Origin: Amoebophrya sp. A120
Taxonomy: Eukaryota > Sar > Dinophyceae > Syndiniales > Amoebophryaceae
Length of the DNA: 64,000 nt
Assembly (NCBI GenBank): GCA_905178155.1
Contig: CAJINV010000007.1
Span: 938,627-1,002,626 of the forward strand
Reading direction: 5' to 3'
The notes beneath the pieces are model-generated. The model ran no database searches. It was not told where the DNA came from and saw only the letters and a program-made list of their open reading frames with translations. The translations under genes were made by a program, and so were the position numbers. Every line of letters begins with the position of its first letter. Position 1 is the stretch's first letter. Positions 53,632 to 64,000 of this stretch are shown here, piece by piece.

Positions 53632-54943
53632 AAAAATCGAGGCACAGTAGGATGATGTTTAACAGCGGCCAGCGTTCTCACAACACTTCTAGTAGACACT
53701 AGCACAACTATATTTTTGTTAGTGTTGAACAACAAACAACCGGAAAAAAAATGTTCTAAACGTGGCATCTCCCTGGGAAAAGTAAAACGAAAAGATGTTC
53801 TTCAAGGGGATGAAGATCGTGACTTTGTGACTACCTAGTTGTAGTACTCACTAGGTCGTGGTCCTGTTGTGCGCCATCTGATTACAACGGTTTTCCTAGT
53901 ATTTCCACCTCGGCGAGGATGATTGATGATTGACGAAGTAAAAGTTAGGCCTTGAACGACCTTTGATGTCGTGCCCGGGCACGGAAAGAAAGAAAGAAAG
54001 AAAACGGCTACAACTTAGGCGATTGATATTTTTGCCGTTGATCAATCCATCTACAGCGTCCTTGTCGGTGAGTAATAAAATGATCAATGACATCAACTGT
54101 TGAGAATTTTTGAGCTCCACGCGGGGGCCACACGACATGGTGTCCTCACATTGAGCTTGAAGATATGATTTTTTCATTTTTTTCTGTCTACATCTAAGTA
54201 TTTCATCCCGCCTCGGTACTACTTGATATGGTGAAGACCAAGTAGGAGAGGCATATACAATTTCATCTGTTTCTGTCGCAATTGCATATGCCAACATAGC
54301 CATCGGTGAAATGAAAAAAAGGAAGACTTTATTTGTGAAGCCATTCAGATTCATCAAGTGTAGGTCGGTAAATTATTGTTTGGTGGTTTCGAGTCGGTGT
54401 TTGGTGTTGTTTGATTGTGACCCTCGGCCGCTTTTTGGGTGGACTTTGTCAAGATGTTTTTGACAACTCATCGGTACTAGATCTGTTCCACTGATGAATG
54501 TAACAAGTACTATTGATATTCTATCTAGATTTTTCAAATTTACCGGAACTATAGAAGAGGAAGAGCAGGACCAGGAGCGTCCATACGCACTCAACATACT
54601 CTACTCTCTTTCTCTCTCACAAATTTTCCAGGCTGCTTCTGTGCCGCCTCCACAAGCATCTTTTATACTCATACGATACCACCTAAAATAAAGCTCAAAA
54701 ATGTAGTTCGTATGTTGTTTGCCATATGTATCATAATTCCTTTCAATTTTATGTTTTTTTTTGTTTTTACCTTTTTCGATCGAAGAGTTGAAAGATATCT
54801 CGAACTGATGCCGACGTAGCCGCCAGGCGGTTCTCCTCGCCGGATCGACGTAGCCGCCAGGAGGGCCGCCCCCGTCCTCGGCTCTGCATAGAAGAAGCAA
54901 CAGGCACGGGAAACAAGAACATAGCTTGCGAATACGCGAATAG
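53632..54943. other. Intergenic region between G5 and G6
   Basis: No introner. Contains a (gaaa)n run near 53983-54003 and the doubtful minus-strand ORF listed separately. Confidence 0.45.
53896..54357 (-). CDS. Doubtful secreted protein ORF
   Basis: 153 aa on the minus strand. The N-terminus (NKVFLFFISPMAMLAYAIA) could be a signal peptide, followed by a Cys-containing basic region. No recognised domain, no introner, AT-rich. The later hydrophobic stretch LMSLIILLL may be intron or chance. Confidence 0.3.
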   Translation of the reverse strand: MMNLNGFTNKVFLFFISPMAMLAYAIATETDEIVYASPTWSSPYQVVPRRDEILRCRQKKMKKSYLQAQCEDTMSCGPRVELKNSQQLMSLIILLLTDKDAVDGLINGKNINRLSCSRFLSFFLSVPGHDIKGRSRPNFYFVNHQSSSPRWKY

Positions 54944-57900
54944 ATGGGACGCGGTGAAGGATCGATCTGCTTACGTTTCTTCACTATCAAACGCAAAACG
55001 CATCGCACTAGTATAAATCGCATGACAAATTCTGTCAGCATGAAAAATGGAATTTGTAATGCGGATTTGGGTTAGGAGGGAGATTTGTAATGCACGATTG
55101 CGATTAGGATTGCTACGAGTACGATACTTTTGCAGTGCATAAGCATATCCACCTCCTCCCACCTACAACCTCGAGGACAGCCTCCGGGTCTTCATTTACG
55201 GACGTGTCAGAATCGAAATCGTCAAAGTTGAAATAACTTATAATGCATAAAATCGATACCAGTTGGAAGCCCAATCTCCAAGCGGCGCATGACAAATCTC
55301 GGCGCCGTCTAAATCCAGTCTGTCATGCTGTTTAGGGACAGAAGGCGTCTTTTGTCATGCTACCGTAGCAGCTCTATCTCAGATCCCAAACAGGCTGACA
55401 GTCGGCCTCACTTTCCATCCCTGCAAGAGAGGCACCTCATGCCTTACAATTTATGCATGAGAAATTATGTCAACTTTGACGATTTCGATCCTGACACATC
55501 CATATCATGCACCTGGGGCTTGGTTTGGACGAGCACGACCGAGGGCCACGACGAGAATGTGCTGTTCAGTACCGCGCCGGGGCAGTTTCGACGTGGTTCT
55601 TGGGCAGCTTGCGCTAGTTTTGCTGCTTCCGTGTTTATCTTGAGCAAAAATGTCTTCACGTTCGCCCCATAGTTGCCATATTGCAGATCATTTGCATACA
55701 GTACAGGAGGAACGCCAACAACAACGTACTTAGTTTGTAATGCGCATAAAAACTTCTATGAGAGGAACTTCAATTTCTAGTCGTCGTGTAGTTTTGGCAT
55801 AAATTTTTGTATATGCTGTAAACAGGATTTGTTGAGCTGATAAAAAATTTGTGATGATGCGGCTGATGCCCTCACCAAGAAACTGCACTAGTACACTACG
55901 GACTGCAAGAACAAACAAGTAGTTGTCATGCGTCGTGATGGCCACAAAATTAAAATCATCTAGGTTGAATTATATTGTGCTGCAAAATTAATTCTCTCTA
56001 TCCCTGGGGACGTCGTTTTTACTCAGGATAACCGTTCTTCTTTTTTCTGACCGAGGCCGTGGTTCTGATGACCCGAACCATATTGAAAGGAAAAACTCCC
56101 CCTCTCCATATTGAAAAGGTATGTTTCCGAAAATTTGCGTTGCTGATTTGAGGCCACAAGTCTTCACATTTGTCTTGCAAGAAGACAAGGGCAGGAGAGG
56201 CCTCCGCCACATTATGGAGGCGATTTGTCATGCTGTTGGGCCTAAAGGGGAGCCGTTTGCCATGCTAAAGGAGACCCATGCGCCCCTATCCAGCCTGGGG
56301 ATCTGGCCGCAATGCCTCCCTGCAATACAAAGCTGATTGGTGTGCGCAAATCTATCCAGCATCAGAAATTCCCTTTTGATATGGGGAGGGGGGATTTTTC
56401 CTTTCGATAAACCAACGGAACTACGGAGGCGACGGAAGATGTTCCTGCAAGAAGAGATGTCGAAAAAGTTACGACTACAACGTCAACGGCCACGACGGGC
56501 GTATGGAAGCGTCAGGATGATCGAAATCGACAAAGTTGGTATAGTTTGTCATGCAGAAAACGCAACGCAAAAACTAAAACTGCCCCTATTGCAGAGGACG
56601 CAAGATAGGAGGCGGATTGTAGTGCTGGCAGGGTCGCCAATTGATGGGCTGCTGGTGCTGCCTACCTCCATGACAAAGGGGAGCCCTTATTTTGTCCCAA
56701 ACAGCATCACAGACGTGCTTCAGAGGAAAACAAAACTTGTCATGCGCCGACTATATACTCTGAGCCCAACTGGTATCGATTTTATTATGCGTCACAAACT
56801 AAAACTATCTCAACTTTGACGATTTCGATCCTGACACTCGCATAGGACGGAGGCGGAAATTATAAAGGTGGCCCAACCTCAACTCCAAGAACTCCGGCGA
56901 CAACTACTACCGATGTTGGAACCACTTTTACAGGAATATTGGACCACCAAGTACTACCGAAGTGGAAGTTGGGACCAGTATCCTGTGTAAAAACGTCCCC
57001 ACCCGAAGTTTCTGTGTGCTTTATTTTGGCCTTTTTCCAGTAGATAAACACCCCACAGTCAAGTTGGGGAATCTGGCAGACCAATCAACAAGCTTGTTTG
57101 GCCGTTGCGCATGACAAGTCTGGCCTCGTAGTCGTGTCGTGATCCTGTTGATTAGCTAGATCAGCAGCGTCACAGATCTAGCGCATCGCGCTGGTTGGAG
57201 TGTGACAAATTCCGAAAAACGACTAGAGATTACGTCTCATGGCGCCCCGCATGAGAAATATCTTCAGCATGCCGATTTGCATTGCAGCTGTGGGGTGAGG
57301 CCGTTTTTCCATAGGAGAGCCGGCTCCTCCTGCGCTTCCCAGAAGCCTCACGCCTCCCGGGCGGTTTGTTCCAACAAGCGTAAAAAAGAAGAGGGACGAA
57401 GAAAGAAAAAAAGTAATAGAACGCTTACCGCGAAGTCAATCCGTCGATTATGGTATCCCCGCTACAAGGTATGACGCAGTGTTTGTGTCGCCGGCTTTTA
57501 TGAAGAAGAGGATGGAAGTGCTGGAAAAGCTGGTGGTCAAGGCGTACTACGCATTGCAAAAGTAATATCGTAGTAGTTAGAATAAAGAACAGCAGCACAT
57601 CAAATATAAATTCGGATTCGGCAGGAACAAGAAAAGTGGAACTTGTAAAAGTCATGCTGTTTCAGGTTATAATTTGGAAAGAGATTTCAGATTTGTCATG
57701 CATGATGTTGACGGCAATTATTTATACGAGTGCGTTGCTTTTGCAATGCATACTTACACCTGGGATCCAGTCGTGCTGTCCTCGTCGACCGGAAGCGAGG
57801 GGTCAACAGAAGCCGAGCTATCATAAGGGAAAACGCCCCCTCCCCATATCGAAAATGCGCGCCTCAGAAAATTTGTAATGCTGCTCTGTGACGACCACAA

Positions 57901-60900
57901 GTCGCGTCTGTCTTGCAAGAAAGCAACGCCACAGGCTTCGCCCCATTTATTACGCAGGCGGTTTGTAATCATGCTGCTGGGCCTCCAGCGTAGGCGTTCC
58001 GCGTGCTAAGTGGCGAGGCCGAAGCCCCTCACAGACGCTCTACTCTACTGGTCGATGATATGGGCCCGGCGCAGTCCTCTCCTGCAAGACAAAACTGATT
58101 TGATTGCGCGCGCAAATTTAGCATCGGAAGTTTTGGCTTGTTCTGGGGAGGGGGGATCATTTATTTTCCTTCTGATACGAGCCGAAGGTGGAAGATGTCA
58201 GAGCGGTCATTAGGCAATATCTTCGTACTATGGAAGCGTCCGGAGTATCGAAATCGACAAAGTTTTTCGAAAACTTTGCGATTCACAAAATGGGCCGCGG
58301 CCGTGCCGGTCAGATTGGTTGAACAAACCCAATTTGTGCCAAGCGACGCGTGACAAATTTTCCGTTGACCGCCGGAACTACTTCGTCATGCTGTGTGGGC
58401 AAAAATAAAGACCTCGTCTGTCGTCGTCGGGCTAGATAGTAGTACTTTAGCAGGAGCCCTAATATCTCCAACCTCAACCGGGCCACCACTCGTTGCCGCG
58501 TGGTGCCTTCCAATATAAGTATAGGATACTTGTTTATTCTTGGGCTGTACTATTGCATTTCATGCATCACAAAATTTTTATTTTTCAGCTTTGGCGATTT
58601 CGATTCTTTCTGACGCTTCCATACGTGCGCAGCTTATCCTGAGTAAAAACGTACCCACACCAGAGTCAGGATGGGGATTTTGCAACACAAACCTAGGAGC
58701 TTTAGGAGTCACGCATGACAAGTTTCAGTCCATAAGGTAGTGCAAGTTAGCAAGGAAAGCCGCATCACAAATCGACGCTCTGATCCTGTTTACAGCATTA
58801 CAAGTTCCCAAACACGATTGAAAATGCCTGTCATGAGGTTGCGCATCACAAATGTTCCTGTCGTGGCAAATCTGCATGACAACTCTGGGGTGGGGATGTC
58901 TTTGCACAGGATACAGCTCGCGGAATTGGTAACGGGATCAGATAAAGGAGCGGATTACTCGGATTACGCGTTCTGGCACGAAATGCAAATTCAAAATGAA
59001 AATCCCGATCCTCGCGGCCGCAAGAGCGAGTTGCGCATGGAAATAGAAATAGTACGGGATCTATGCATTGCAAATATGCAGCCTGGGTCTGGAGAGTTGG
59101 AATTTGATCCGGTTGTAACTTTGGATTGTAAAAAAATCCGTATTGCATGACCAGCAAGAGGAGTCGAATTTGTGCCAAGCGGACGAGAGGGTATTTGTCA
59201 TGCGGAATAGGCATCGGGAGGCCTTCTAAAAGTCTGTGATGCTAGGTCATGCGCTACAGGCATCATGTGTCAGGCAAAAGATGCATGACAAACCTTGCAT
59301 TTTTCTTCCAGACCCAGAGATATTTTGCATTTGATAGGATCTGTGGGTCGACAGTAAGCAGTTGCCCCGGGTCGACCCCGACTCCCTACTACATGATCAC
59401 CTGGTATGGAACTGTCAGGATCGAAATTGACAAAATCGAAAAATTTGTGATGCATAAAATGCATGACGCGAAATACGTGTGTTGCAGAGCAGGCAAGTGA
59501 GGCCGATTGTAAGCCTGTTTGGGGTTACTGCTCGAGCTGCTAAAGCACCATGAGAGAGTCAGTCTTCCTTGCCTAAACAGCATTACAAACTGGATTTAGG
59601 GACCGCCGACATTTGTCATGTGCCACTTGGAAACTGGGTTCCAACTAGCATCCATTTTATGCATGACAAATTATTTCAACTTTGACGATTTCGATCCTGA
59701 CACGCCCATACCTGGCTCGCCCACGGCTGGTAGGGAAAAACGGACTACTTGCAAACTTTAAGTTACCATTGAGAAACTACATTACGGAGTTCCTGAAGGA
59801 GCAGCTCGATGAGCTAGAGACGGAGTTCGTGAAGAGGATGAACACAGAAGTCGAAATAATGAATCAGCACACGAGGATGAAACAGAAACACCACCTCTTC
59901 AAGGCGGCATTGGAAACGAACAGCACTGTTATGACCTGCTCAAAGGTTACAATCTCAAATGTTACAATAGAATCTGGATTTTGTATTGCATGAAGAGCAT
60001 CAGGAACGTATAGAGAACTGAGCTTTTCGCAATAAAAATTGAGCCGAATGCTCAATGCAGTTTGGAGCCCCCGAAATACTTGTCATGCGCAATCCTATGG
60101 GAGTAGGCTAGATCATGCAGCTCTTGCATCACAGATTTCCAGATTCTATTGTAAATTTGTAGATCTCGAGCTATCAAATGCAAATGTGTCTGGGTCCGGA
60201 AGAGAGCAAGTTTGTCAACATGCTTGTCTGGCATGACTCTACTTAAATTTGTGATGCGTGAGCAGGAAAAGGGCCTCTTGCCCGTCATGCAAAAACGCAG
60301 TTGGTCATGACATGCGAAAAACGAAACACGCAGCAGCGCAAAAATTAGTCATGCTGGGCTGCATATAATTGCAGTGCGCCCACCATTCGTAGATTTGCAT
60401 CACAAGTTTGAAGTTTCCAGACCCAGACATATTTGCAATGCATGCGAGCGTGACAGATCCATATCTACTTCCGACCTCCTCGTCAAGCAGCAGGAAGCTC
60501 TTGCTCCTGTATTGTGAGGAAAAATTCCCCCTCCCAATATCAAATGGAGATTTCTGATGCGCGATTTGTGTTGTACACAAATCAACCTGTATTGCTGGAA
60601 GGTAAAGGGACAGAAATCCATCTGCTCATCCTGTTTGCAGCATTACAAATTCCACAACACGACTAAAACTGCCTCTCCTGGCAATGCGCATTGCAAATGT
60701 TCCTGTCATTGCAAATCTGCATGACAACTCTGGTGTGGGGACGTTTTTACTCAGGATAACTGCGTGCTGCAGAGCTAGAAGTCCCAGACGGGTTTTATGG
60801 CGTTCTCAACTGTTACATTCTCAACTGTTACATGAATTCGTGATGCAAGAATGGCAAAAGTCAGAGGGGTGACCTTGCGCGTCTAGCATGACAGATTTGG

Positions 60901-63900
60901 CGCAGATTCTCGGCCTGTTTGGCTCTTCGAGAATTTGTCGTACGAAGCAGCTTGATCGTATCAATTCTAATTGTGATTTTGCATGACAAACCATGTAACA
61001 GCGGAGAGTGTAACGTTTGAGAACGCCATAGGTTTCAACTAGTACCCGGCTACTTGTCCGATGTTGTCAAGCCGGAAGGCGATATGACAGTGCACAACCC
61101 CCCCTCCCCCTCATTTGTATACGCGTGAACGGTATTAAAACTACAATCATCAGCAAGAATGCCGGTTTTTTATTTGCATGACAAATTTACACTACGAGTC
61201 GAGTGGTATAATTTGGGCTGCGAGGGCTTCAACTTCCAAAAAATGCATAACGTTAATAGTGACCACAGGAGGGACAGGGACAGGCTTCTTGGGTTGGTGT
61301 TTTATTGCACGAGAAACGAGAACGAGGGGGAGTTCTTGTGCACTCTCATACACGACGACCTTCCCGAGGACCACAGGTTGCACAACCGGACCGGTTTATC
61401 GTGAGGAAAATCCCCCCTCGCCATACTGACAAGGCACGTTTTCGAAAATTTGCGTTGCTGATTTTTGACCACAAATCGCCTCTGTGTTGCATGAAGGCAA
61501 ACCCACAGGCTCCGCCGCATTCTCCAGGCAGGCGGTTTGTCATGCTGTAGCTGCTCCTACAGCGTAGACGTCTGTCATGCTAAATGCCTAGGCCAGAACC
61601 TGTCTACTCAGGCTTGGTAAGGGCCTGCAGTGGTGGCCCTCGCCAGCAAGACAGGGCTGTCTGTGTCTGATTTGTGTACGCAAAGCGTCACAAAGAACTT
61701 CGTTTTGATATGGCGCAGGGGGGTTTTTCATTCTGATACGGTTTGTGCGCGCATCCGACTTTAGCGCCCTACGGACTCCGCGCCGCGATCGGAATCGCGA
61801 ACATACACCCGCTATGCATTGCAAATATCGATCAGGGTCTGGAAGGTTTCAATCTGTGATGCTGGATTTCGATTCTACAGCAAATCTGTATTGCATGTTG
61901 AACAGCAAAAGAGGTCCATTTTTTGCCATGGTGACGAGAGGGCATTTCTGATGCGGTACAGGCATCAGGAAGCCGTCGCAAAATCTGTGATGCTAGGGCA
62001 TGCATCACAGACATCAGGAGCCATGCAAAATGTGCATGACAAACCTGGCATCCTTGTTCCAGACCCAGACAATTTTGCACTTGACACCCGCATGCGTGCG
62101 CGCGGCTCTGCTTGTTGGACCAGAACTGCACCGCCATTATGGCGTTCTCAAACGTTACAGTCTCAAGTGTTACATGGATTTGTCATGCAAGAATGGGAAA
62201 AGTGAAAGGGGGGAGGTTGCATCTGTAGCATTACAAATTCCGAACAGATCTGGGCGCTGTTTAGCCATTCGCAAATTTGTCATGCGAAGCAGCTTGATAT
62301 TGTGGATCTTGATGATCATTTTGCATGACAAATCATGTAACAGTTGAGAATGTAACGTTTGAGAGCCCCATAGCCATTCAGCGCGGGTTGTGGAGGGATG
62401 AAGAAATAGAATCAACTGACAAGAAGAGCTCGACTTTCAAACGGTCCCACGTCACCAATATGATGAACAAGAAACAAGCAAACTCCTCAATATCTGGCGC
62501 TCGTGCTCCTTCACGAGGACCTCCTGCTACATATTACGAGAGTTGCACCTCCGCTAAGTGCCGTCTAGACGAAAGCGCATGCAGCTGCACAACCTGTCTG
62601 CTGTTTCACCACAGTACGCTTCTGCAGAGTATTGGCAAAGACCGGTTTTTATCAACTGTAAAAATGTCATCTGGGTCTGGAAGAGTGTAAACTTGTCATG
62701 CAGGTTTTCCATGACCCCTGAGGTCTGGAATGCGGGACCTAGCATGACAGGGTCTGTGAGGTCTCTGCTATGCCTATCCTGCGTGAGAAACTCCCTCCCA
62801 ACTTGGTCGAAAGTGGACAGCTTTTGGTACTCATGCAACACAGATTTTTGCATTATTCGGAATTAGCATGACAAGTTGCAATCTTCCAGACATCCAGGGA
62901 CTTTTGCAATCCATAGCTTTGGGCCCCGGAATACGCCGCGGTGCCTGCCTCCACCTTCGTTCCGTTCCCGACGATATCCTGTGCAAAAGTATCGTACTCG
63001 TAGAAATGCAGGTCTTGCATTACAAGTCTTGTTCTCAAGTCAAATCTGCATTACAAATTTTATCTCTCATGCTGAGGAAATTTGTAATGCATTTATACGA
63101 GTACGATACTTTTGCAGTTCATAGACGACGAGTGGTCATGTTGGACATCATATCAAAGGCAAATATAATGTCTGGGTCTGGAGGAAGATTGCAGGACCTT
63201 GTCATCGACATCTTCTGGTGGATCACGCAACTGGTCTCTAATGCACGCAAATAAAGCATTAGTGCAGGTTTTCCGCAGGCCTTCTGATCATGTCTATTGC
63301 TATTCCGCATGAGAAATAATCATAATGCCCTATGATCTACTGCGTAGCAAGATTTTTGGGAAGCTTTTATTGGTGCTTACGCAAGACAAATCTTTATTGC
63401 CCCCTATTTAATTGAAATTGCATGACAAGTTCCAATTCCTCCAGACCCAGATCGATATTTGCAATGCATAGGACAACTACAAGAGCAAGGAAGAAGGTTG
63501 AGCATTTCTAATCCCGATCTCGTGAAGAGGTTGTTTTTGAAAGAAAAGCAGGAGTGGAAAGCGGTTCCCTGTTTAGTAAAGAAGACCAAGATGAGCCTGT
63601 ATCGGGGGGACTATATCAACTATATCAATACGACCCTGCTGCGGGGGGCCCCCGACGAGCGGGGGTCCCCGCCCGCCGCCGTGGCTGTGCGGTCGGCAGG
63701 TGAGGGTCCAGAGGGTTCTCGTCCGCGTTCAGCAGCAACACCAGGCAGCACTGAGACGAGGCAGTTGCCGTCAACTACAGGAGCATCGTCAGTAAATGAA
63801 ACTACAGAAGTAGTGGTCTACAAGAACAGCAACGACTCCTATCATAACTACACGAAGATCTTCGCAGCTTCGACTTTTGGTCCGTTGCGAATATATTTTG

Positions 63901-63978
63901 TGCCCGAAGTGGATTTACTGCGCAACGCTACTCCCATAGATCAATTTTTTGACGGCGAAGTCGTAGGGGTGGGGGTGT
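54944..63978 (+). CDS. G6: unrecognised protein with a membrane segment, 3' incomplete
   Basis: Probable exons: 54944-54984, 55147-55196, 55510-55635, 56036-56080, 56415-56501, 56850-56978, 57315-57547, 57758-57818, 58183-58228, 58629-58634, 58919-59061, 59342-59404, 59716-59929, 60450-60509, about 60758-60795, 61036-61082, 61356-61396, 61744-61812, 62092-62137, 62378-62443, 62569-62649, 62919-62974, 63129-63147, 63476-63978. At least 750 aa. A hydrophobic stretch near residues 57-82 (LALVLLLPCFFFFLTEAVVL) could be a membrane anchor. Thr/Pro-rich and basic regions follow, then a helical charged segment (ITEFLKEQLDELETEFVKRM) and a Ser/Thr-rich C-terminal part. No family recognised. Frame is continuous except around 59930-60760, where two introners abut and a third is chimeric. 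The first exons are the least certain; one inferred exon is only 6 nt. The window ends inside the next introner. Confidence 0.6.
54985..55141 (+). mobile_element. Introner family A, G6
   Basis: Diverged left A end (gcaaaacgcatcgcactagta), consensus right end. No TSD match (ttcac/agcat). Confidence 0.75.
55197..55504 (+). mobile_element. Introner family D, G6
   Basis: D-type ends. TSD tcatt/tcatg (4 of 5). Confidence 0.87.
55636..56030 (+). mobile_element. Introner family C, longer copy, G6
   Basis: C-type ends (tcttgagcaaaaatgtcttc left, cgtttttactcaggata right). Weak TSD gtgtt/accgt. At 395 bp it is about 110 bp longer than other C copies. Confidence 0.75.
56081..56409 (+). mobile_element. 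Introner family H, G6
   Basis: H-type ends. Perfect TSD aacca. Confidence 0.9.
56502..56844 (+). mobile_element. Introner family D, G6
   Basis: D-type ends. TSD gggcg/ggacg (4 of 5). Confidence 0.87.
56979..57313 (+). mobile_element. Introner family C, G6
   Basis: C-type left end; degenerate right end (gccgtttttccata). TSD unclear. Frame favours a join at 57315 after TAG. Confidence 0.72.
57548..57752 (+). mobile_element. Introner family A, G6
   Basis: A-type ends. TSD cgtac/cttac (4 of 5). Joins VVKAY to TWDPVV. Confidence 0.85.
57819..58177 (+). mobile_element. Introner family H, G6
   Basis: H-type ends. Perfect TSD cgagc. Confidence 0.9.
58229..58623 (+). mobile_element. Introner family D, G6
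   Basis: D-type ends. TSD cgtac/cgtgc (4 of 5). At 395 bp it is the longest intact D copy. Confidence 0.85.
58635..58913 (+). mobile_element. Introner family C, G6
   Basis: C-type ends. Perfect TSD cagct. Only 6 nt of inferred exon lie between it and the previous D introner. Confidence 0.88.
59062..59336 (+). mobile_element. Introner family B, G6
   Basis: B-type ends. Perfect TSD ggatc. Confidence 0.9.
59405..59710 (+). mobile_element. Introner family D, G6
   Basis: D-type ends. Perfect TSD cctgg. Confidence 0.9.
59930..60171 (+). mobile_element. Introner family J with damaged right end, G6
   Basis: Full J left end; right end stops after ccagattctattgtaa and runs directly into a B introner. 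No TSD for this unit. Confidence 0.75.
60172..60444 (+). mobile_element. Introner family B abutting the J introner, G6
   Basis: B-type ends, the right one ending catg. TSD cgagc matches on both sides. Probably inserted at the edge of the J copy. Confidence 0.82.
60510..60758 (+). mobile_element. Chimeric introner: H left end, C right end, G6
   Basis: The left end is H (ggaaaaattccccctcccaa). From about 60628 it is C (cctgtttgcagcattacaaa ... gtggggacgtttttactcag). Flanks tcctg/actgc do not match, as expected for a recombinant. Confidence 0.8.
60796..61030 (+). mobile_element. Introner family F, G6
   Basis: F-type ends. Perfect TSD ggttt. Confidence 0.9.
61083..61350 (+). mobile_element. Introner family G, G6
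   Basis: G-type ends. TSD ggcga/cacga (3 of 5). Joins KPEGD to DLPEDH. Confidence 0.83.
61397..61738 (+). mobile_element. Introner family H, G6
   Basis: H-type ends. Perfect TSD cggtt. Confidence 0.9.
61813..62086 (+). mobile_element. Introner family B, G6
   Basis: B-type ends, right end ttgaca. Perfect TSD cccgc. Confidence 0.88.
62138..62372 (+). mobile_element. Introner family F, G6
   Basis: F-type ends. Perfect TSD gccat. Confidence 0.9.
62444..62568 (+). other. Candidate GT-AG intron, G6
   Basis: Donor GTCCCACG, acceptor CCGTCTAG. Needed to pass from the frame of IQRGLWRDEE to that of MQLHNLSAVSPQYA; an indel is the alternative. Confidence 0.45.
62650..62915 (+). mobile_element. Introner family B, G6
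   Basis: B-type ends with one extra base pair in the left TIR (aaaatgtcatctgggtctgg). TSD approximate (gtttt/gcttt). Confidence 0.83.
62975..63123 (+). mobile_element. Introner family A, G6
   Basis: Consensus A ends. Perfect TSD gacga. Confidence 0.92.
63148..63470 (+). mobile_element. Introner family B, G6
   Basis: B-type ends. TSD ggaca with three extra bases on the left. Joins TSGHVG to QLQEQGRR. Only 19 nt of exon precede it. Confidence 0.82.
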
Positions 63979-64000
63979 TATGAACTGCAAATAAAGTATC
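63979..64000 (+). mobile_element. Introner family A, cut by the window edge, G6
   Basis: tatgaactgcaaataaagta matches the left end of diverged A copies such as the one at 12769. Confidence 0.7.

Noticed and set aside
62378-63510. Alternative end of G6 at TAA 63508 through frame IGKDRFL...RKKVEHF
   Set aside because: The other frame (YWQRPVFWAPEYAAVPAST...GQLQEQ) stays open for a further 170 codons and joins cleanly across three introners.
1-64000. Dinoflagellate spliced-leader gene
   Set aside because: I searched by eye for the CCGTAGCCATTTTGGCTCAAG-like leader and did not find it. Absence here says nothing about its use in trans.

Overview
This window reads as nuclear DNA of an alveolate, most likely a parasitic syndinian dinoflagellate of the Amoebophrya type. 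The basis is intron structure. Six plus-strand genes are broken by about 75 short inverted-repeat elements (introners, 136-395 bp when intact). Most are flanked by a 5-bp direct repeat and end in TAT...ATA rather than GT...AG. Introners of this general kind are known from Amoebophrya; the species assignment is an inference.

Layout, all plus strand. 2079-13657: G1, a protein of about 1,928 aa with repeated cold-shock-like modules. 16113-20563: G2, a 1,292-aa membrane protein related to the bacterial ethanolamine transporter EutH. 21391-24492: G3, a 507-aa papain-family (cathepsin L-like) protease with a complete active site. 25476-26673: G4, a probable secreted EF-hand protein of about 321 aa. 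27749-53631: G5, a 2,057-aa DExH/DEAH-box RNA helicase spread over 25.9 kb. 54944 to past the right edge: G6, an unrecognised protein of at least 750 aa. The gaps between genes hold no gene I can support, except a doubtful minus-strand ORF at 53896-54357.

I define eleven introner families (A-K) by their terminal inverted repeats (TIRs). Deleting each introner plus one target-site-duplication (TSD) copy gives total lengths divisible by three for G1, G2, G3 and G5, and restores family motifs (cysteine-protease Cys-Trp, helicase motif junctions). All families share a core of GCATNACAAAT and its complement despite unrelated TIRs. Only about nine introns look like ordinary GT-AG introns, and several of these carry remains of the same core.

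A second layer of larger insertions sits inside introners, mostly in G5. These include a 4.45-kb element with a 17-bp TSD and two ORFs, a roughly 4-kb insertion with a PIF1/Helitron-type helicase ORF, a 967-bp element with perfect 46-bp TIRs, a 1,741-bp element with 22-bp TIRs, a 1.2-kb element with an 8-bp TSD, and an 853-bp insertion with a 15-bp TSD. Introners therefore appear to act as tolerated landing sites for other mobile DNA. All exon joins are inferred from genomic sequence only.
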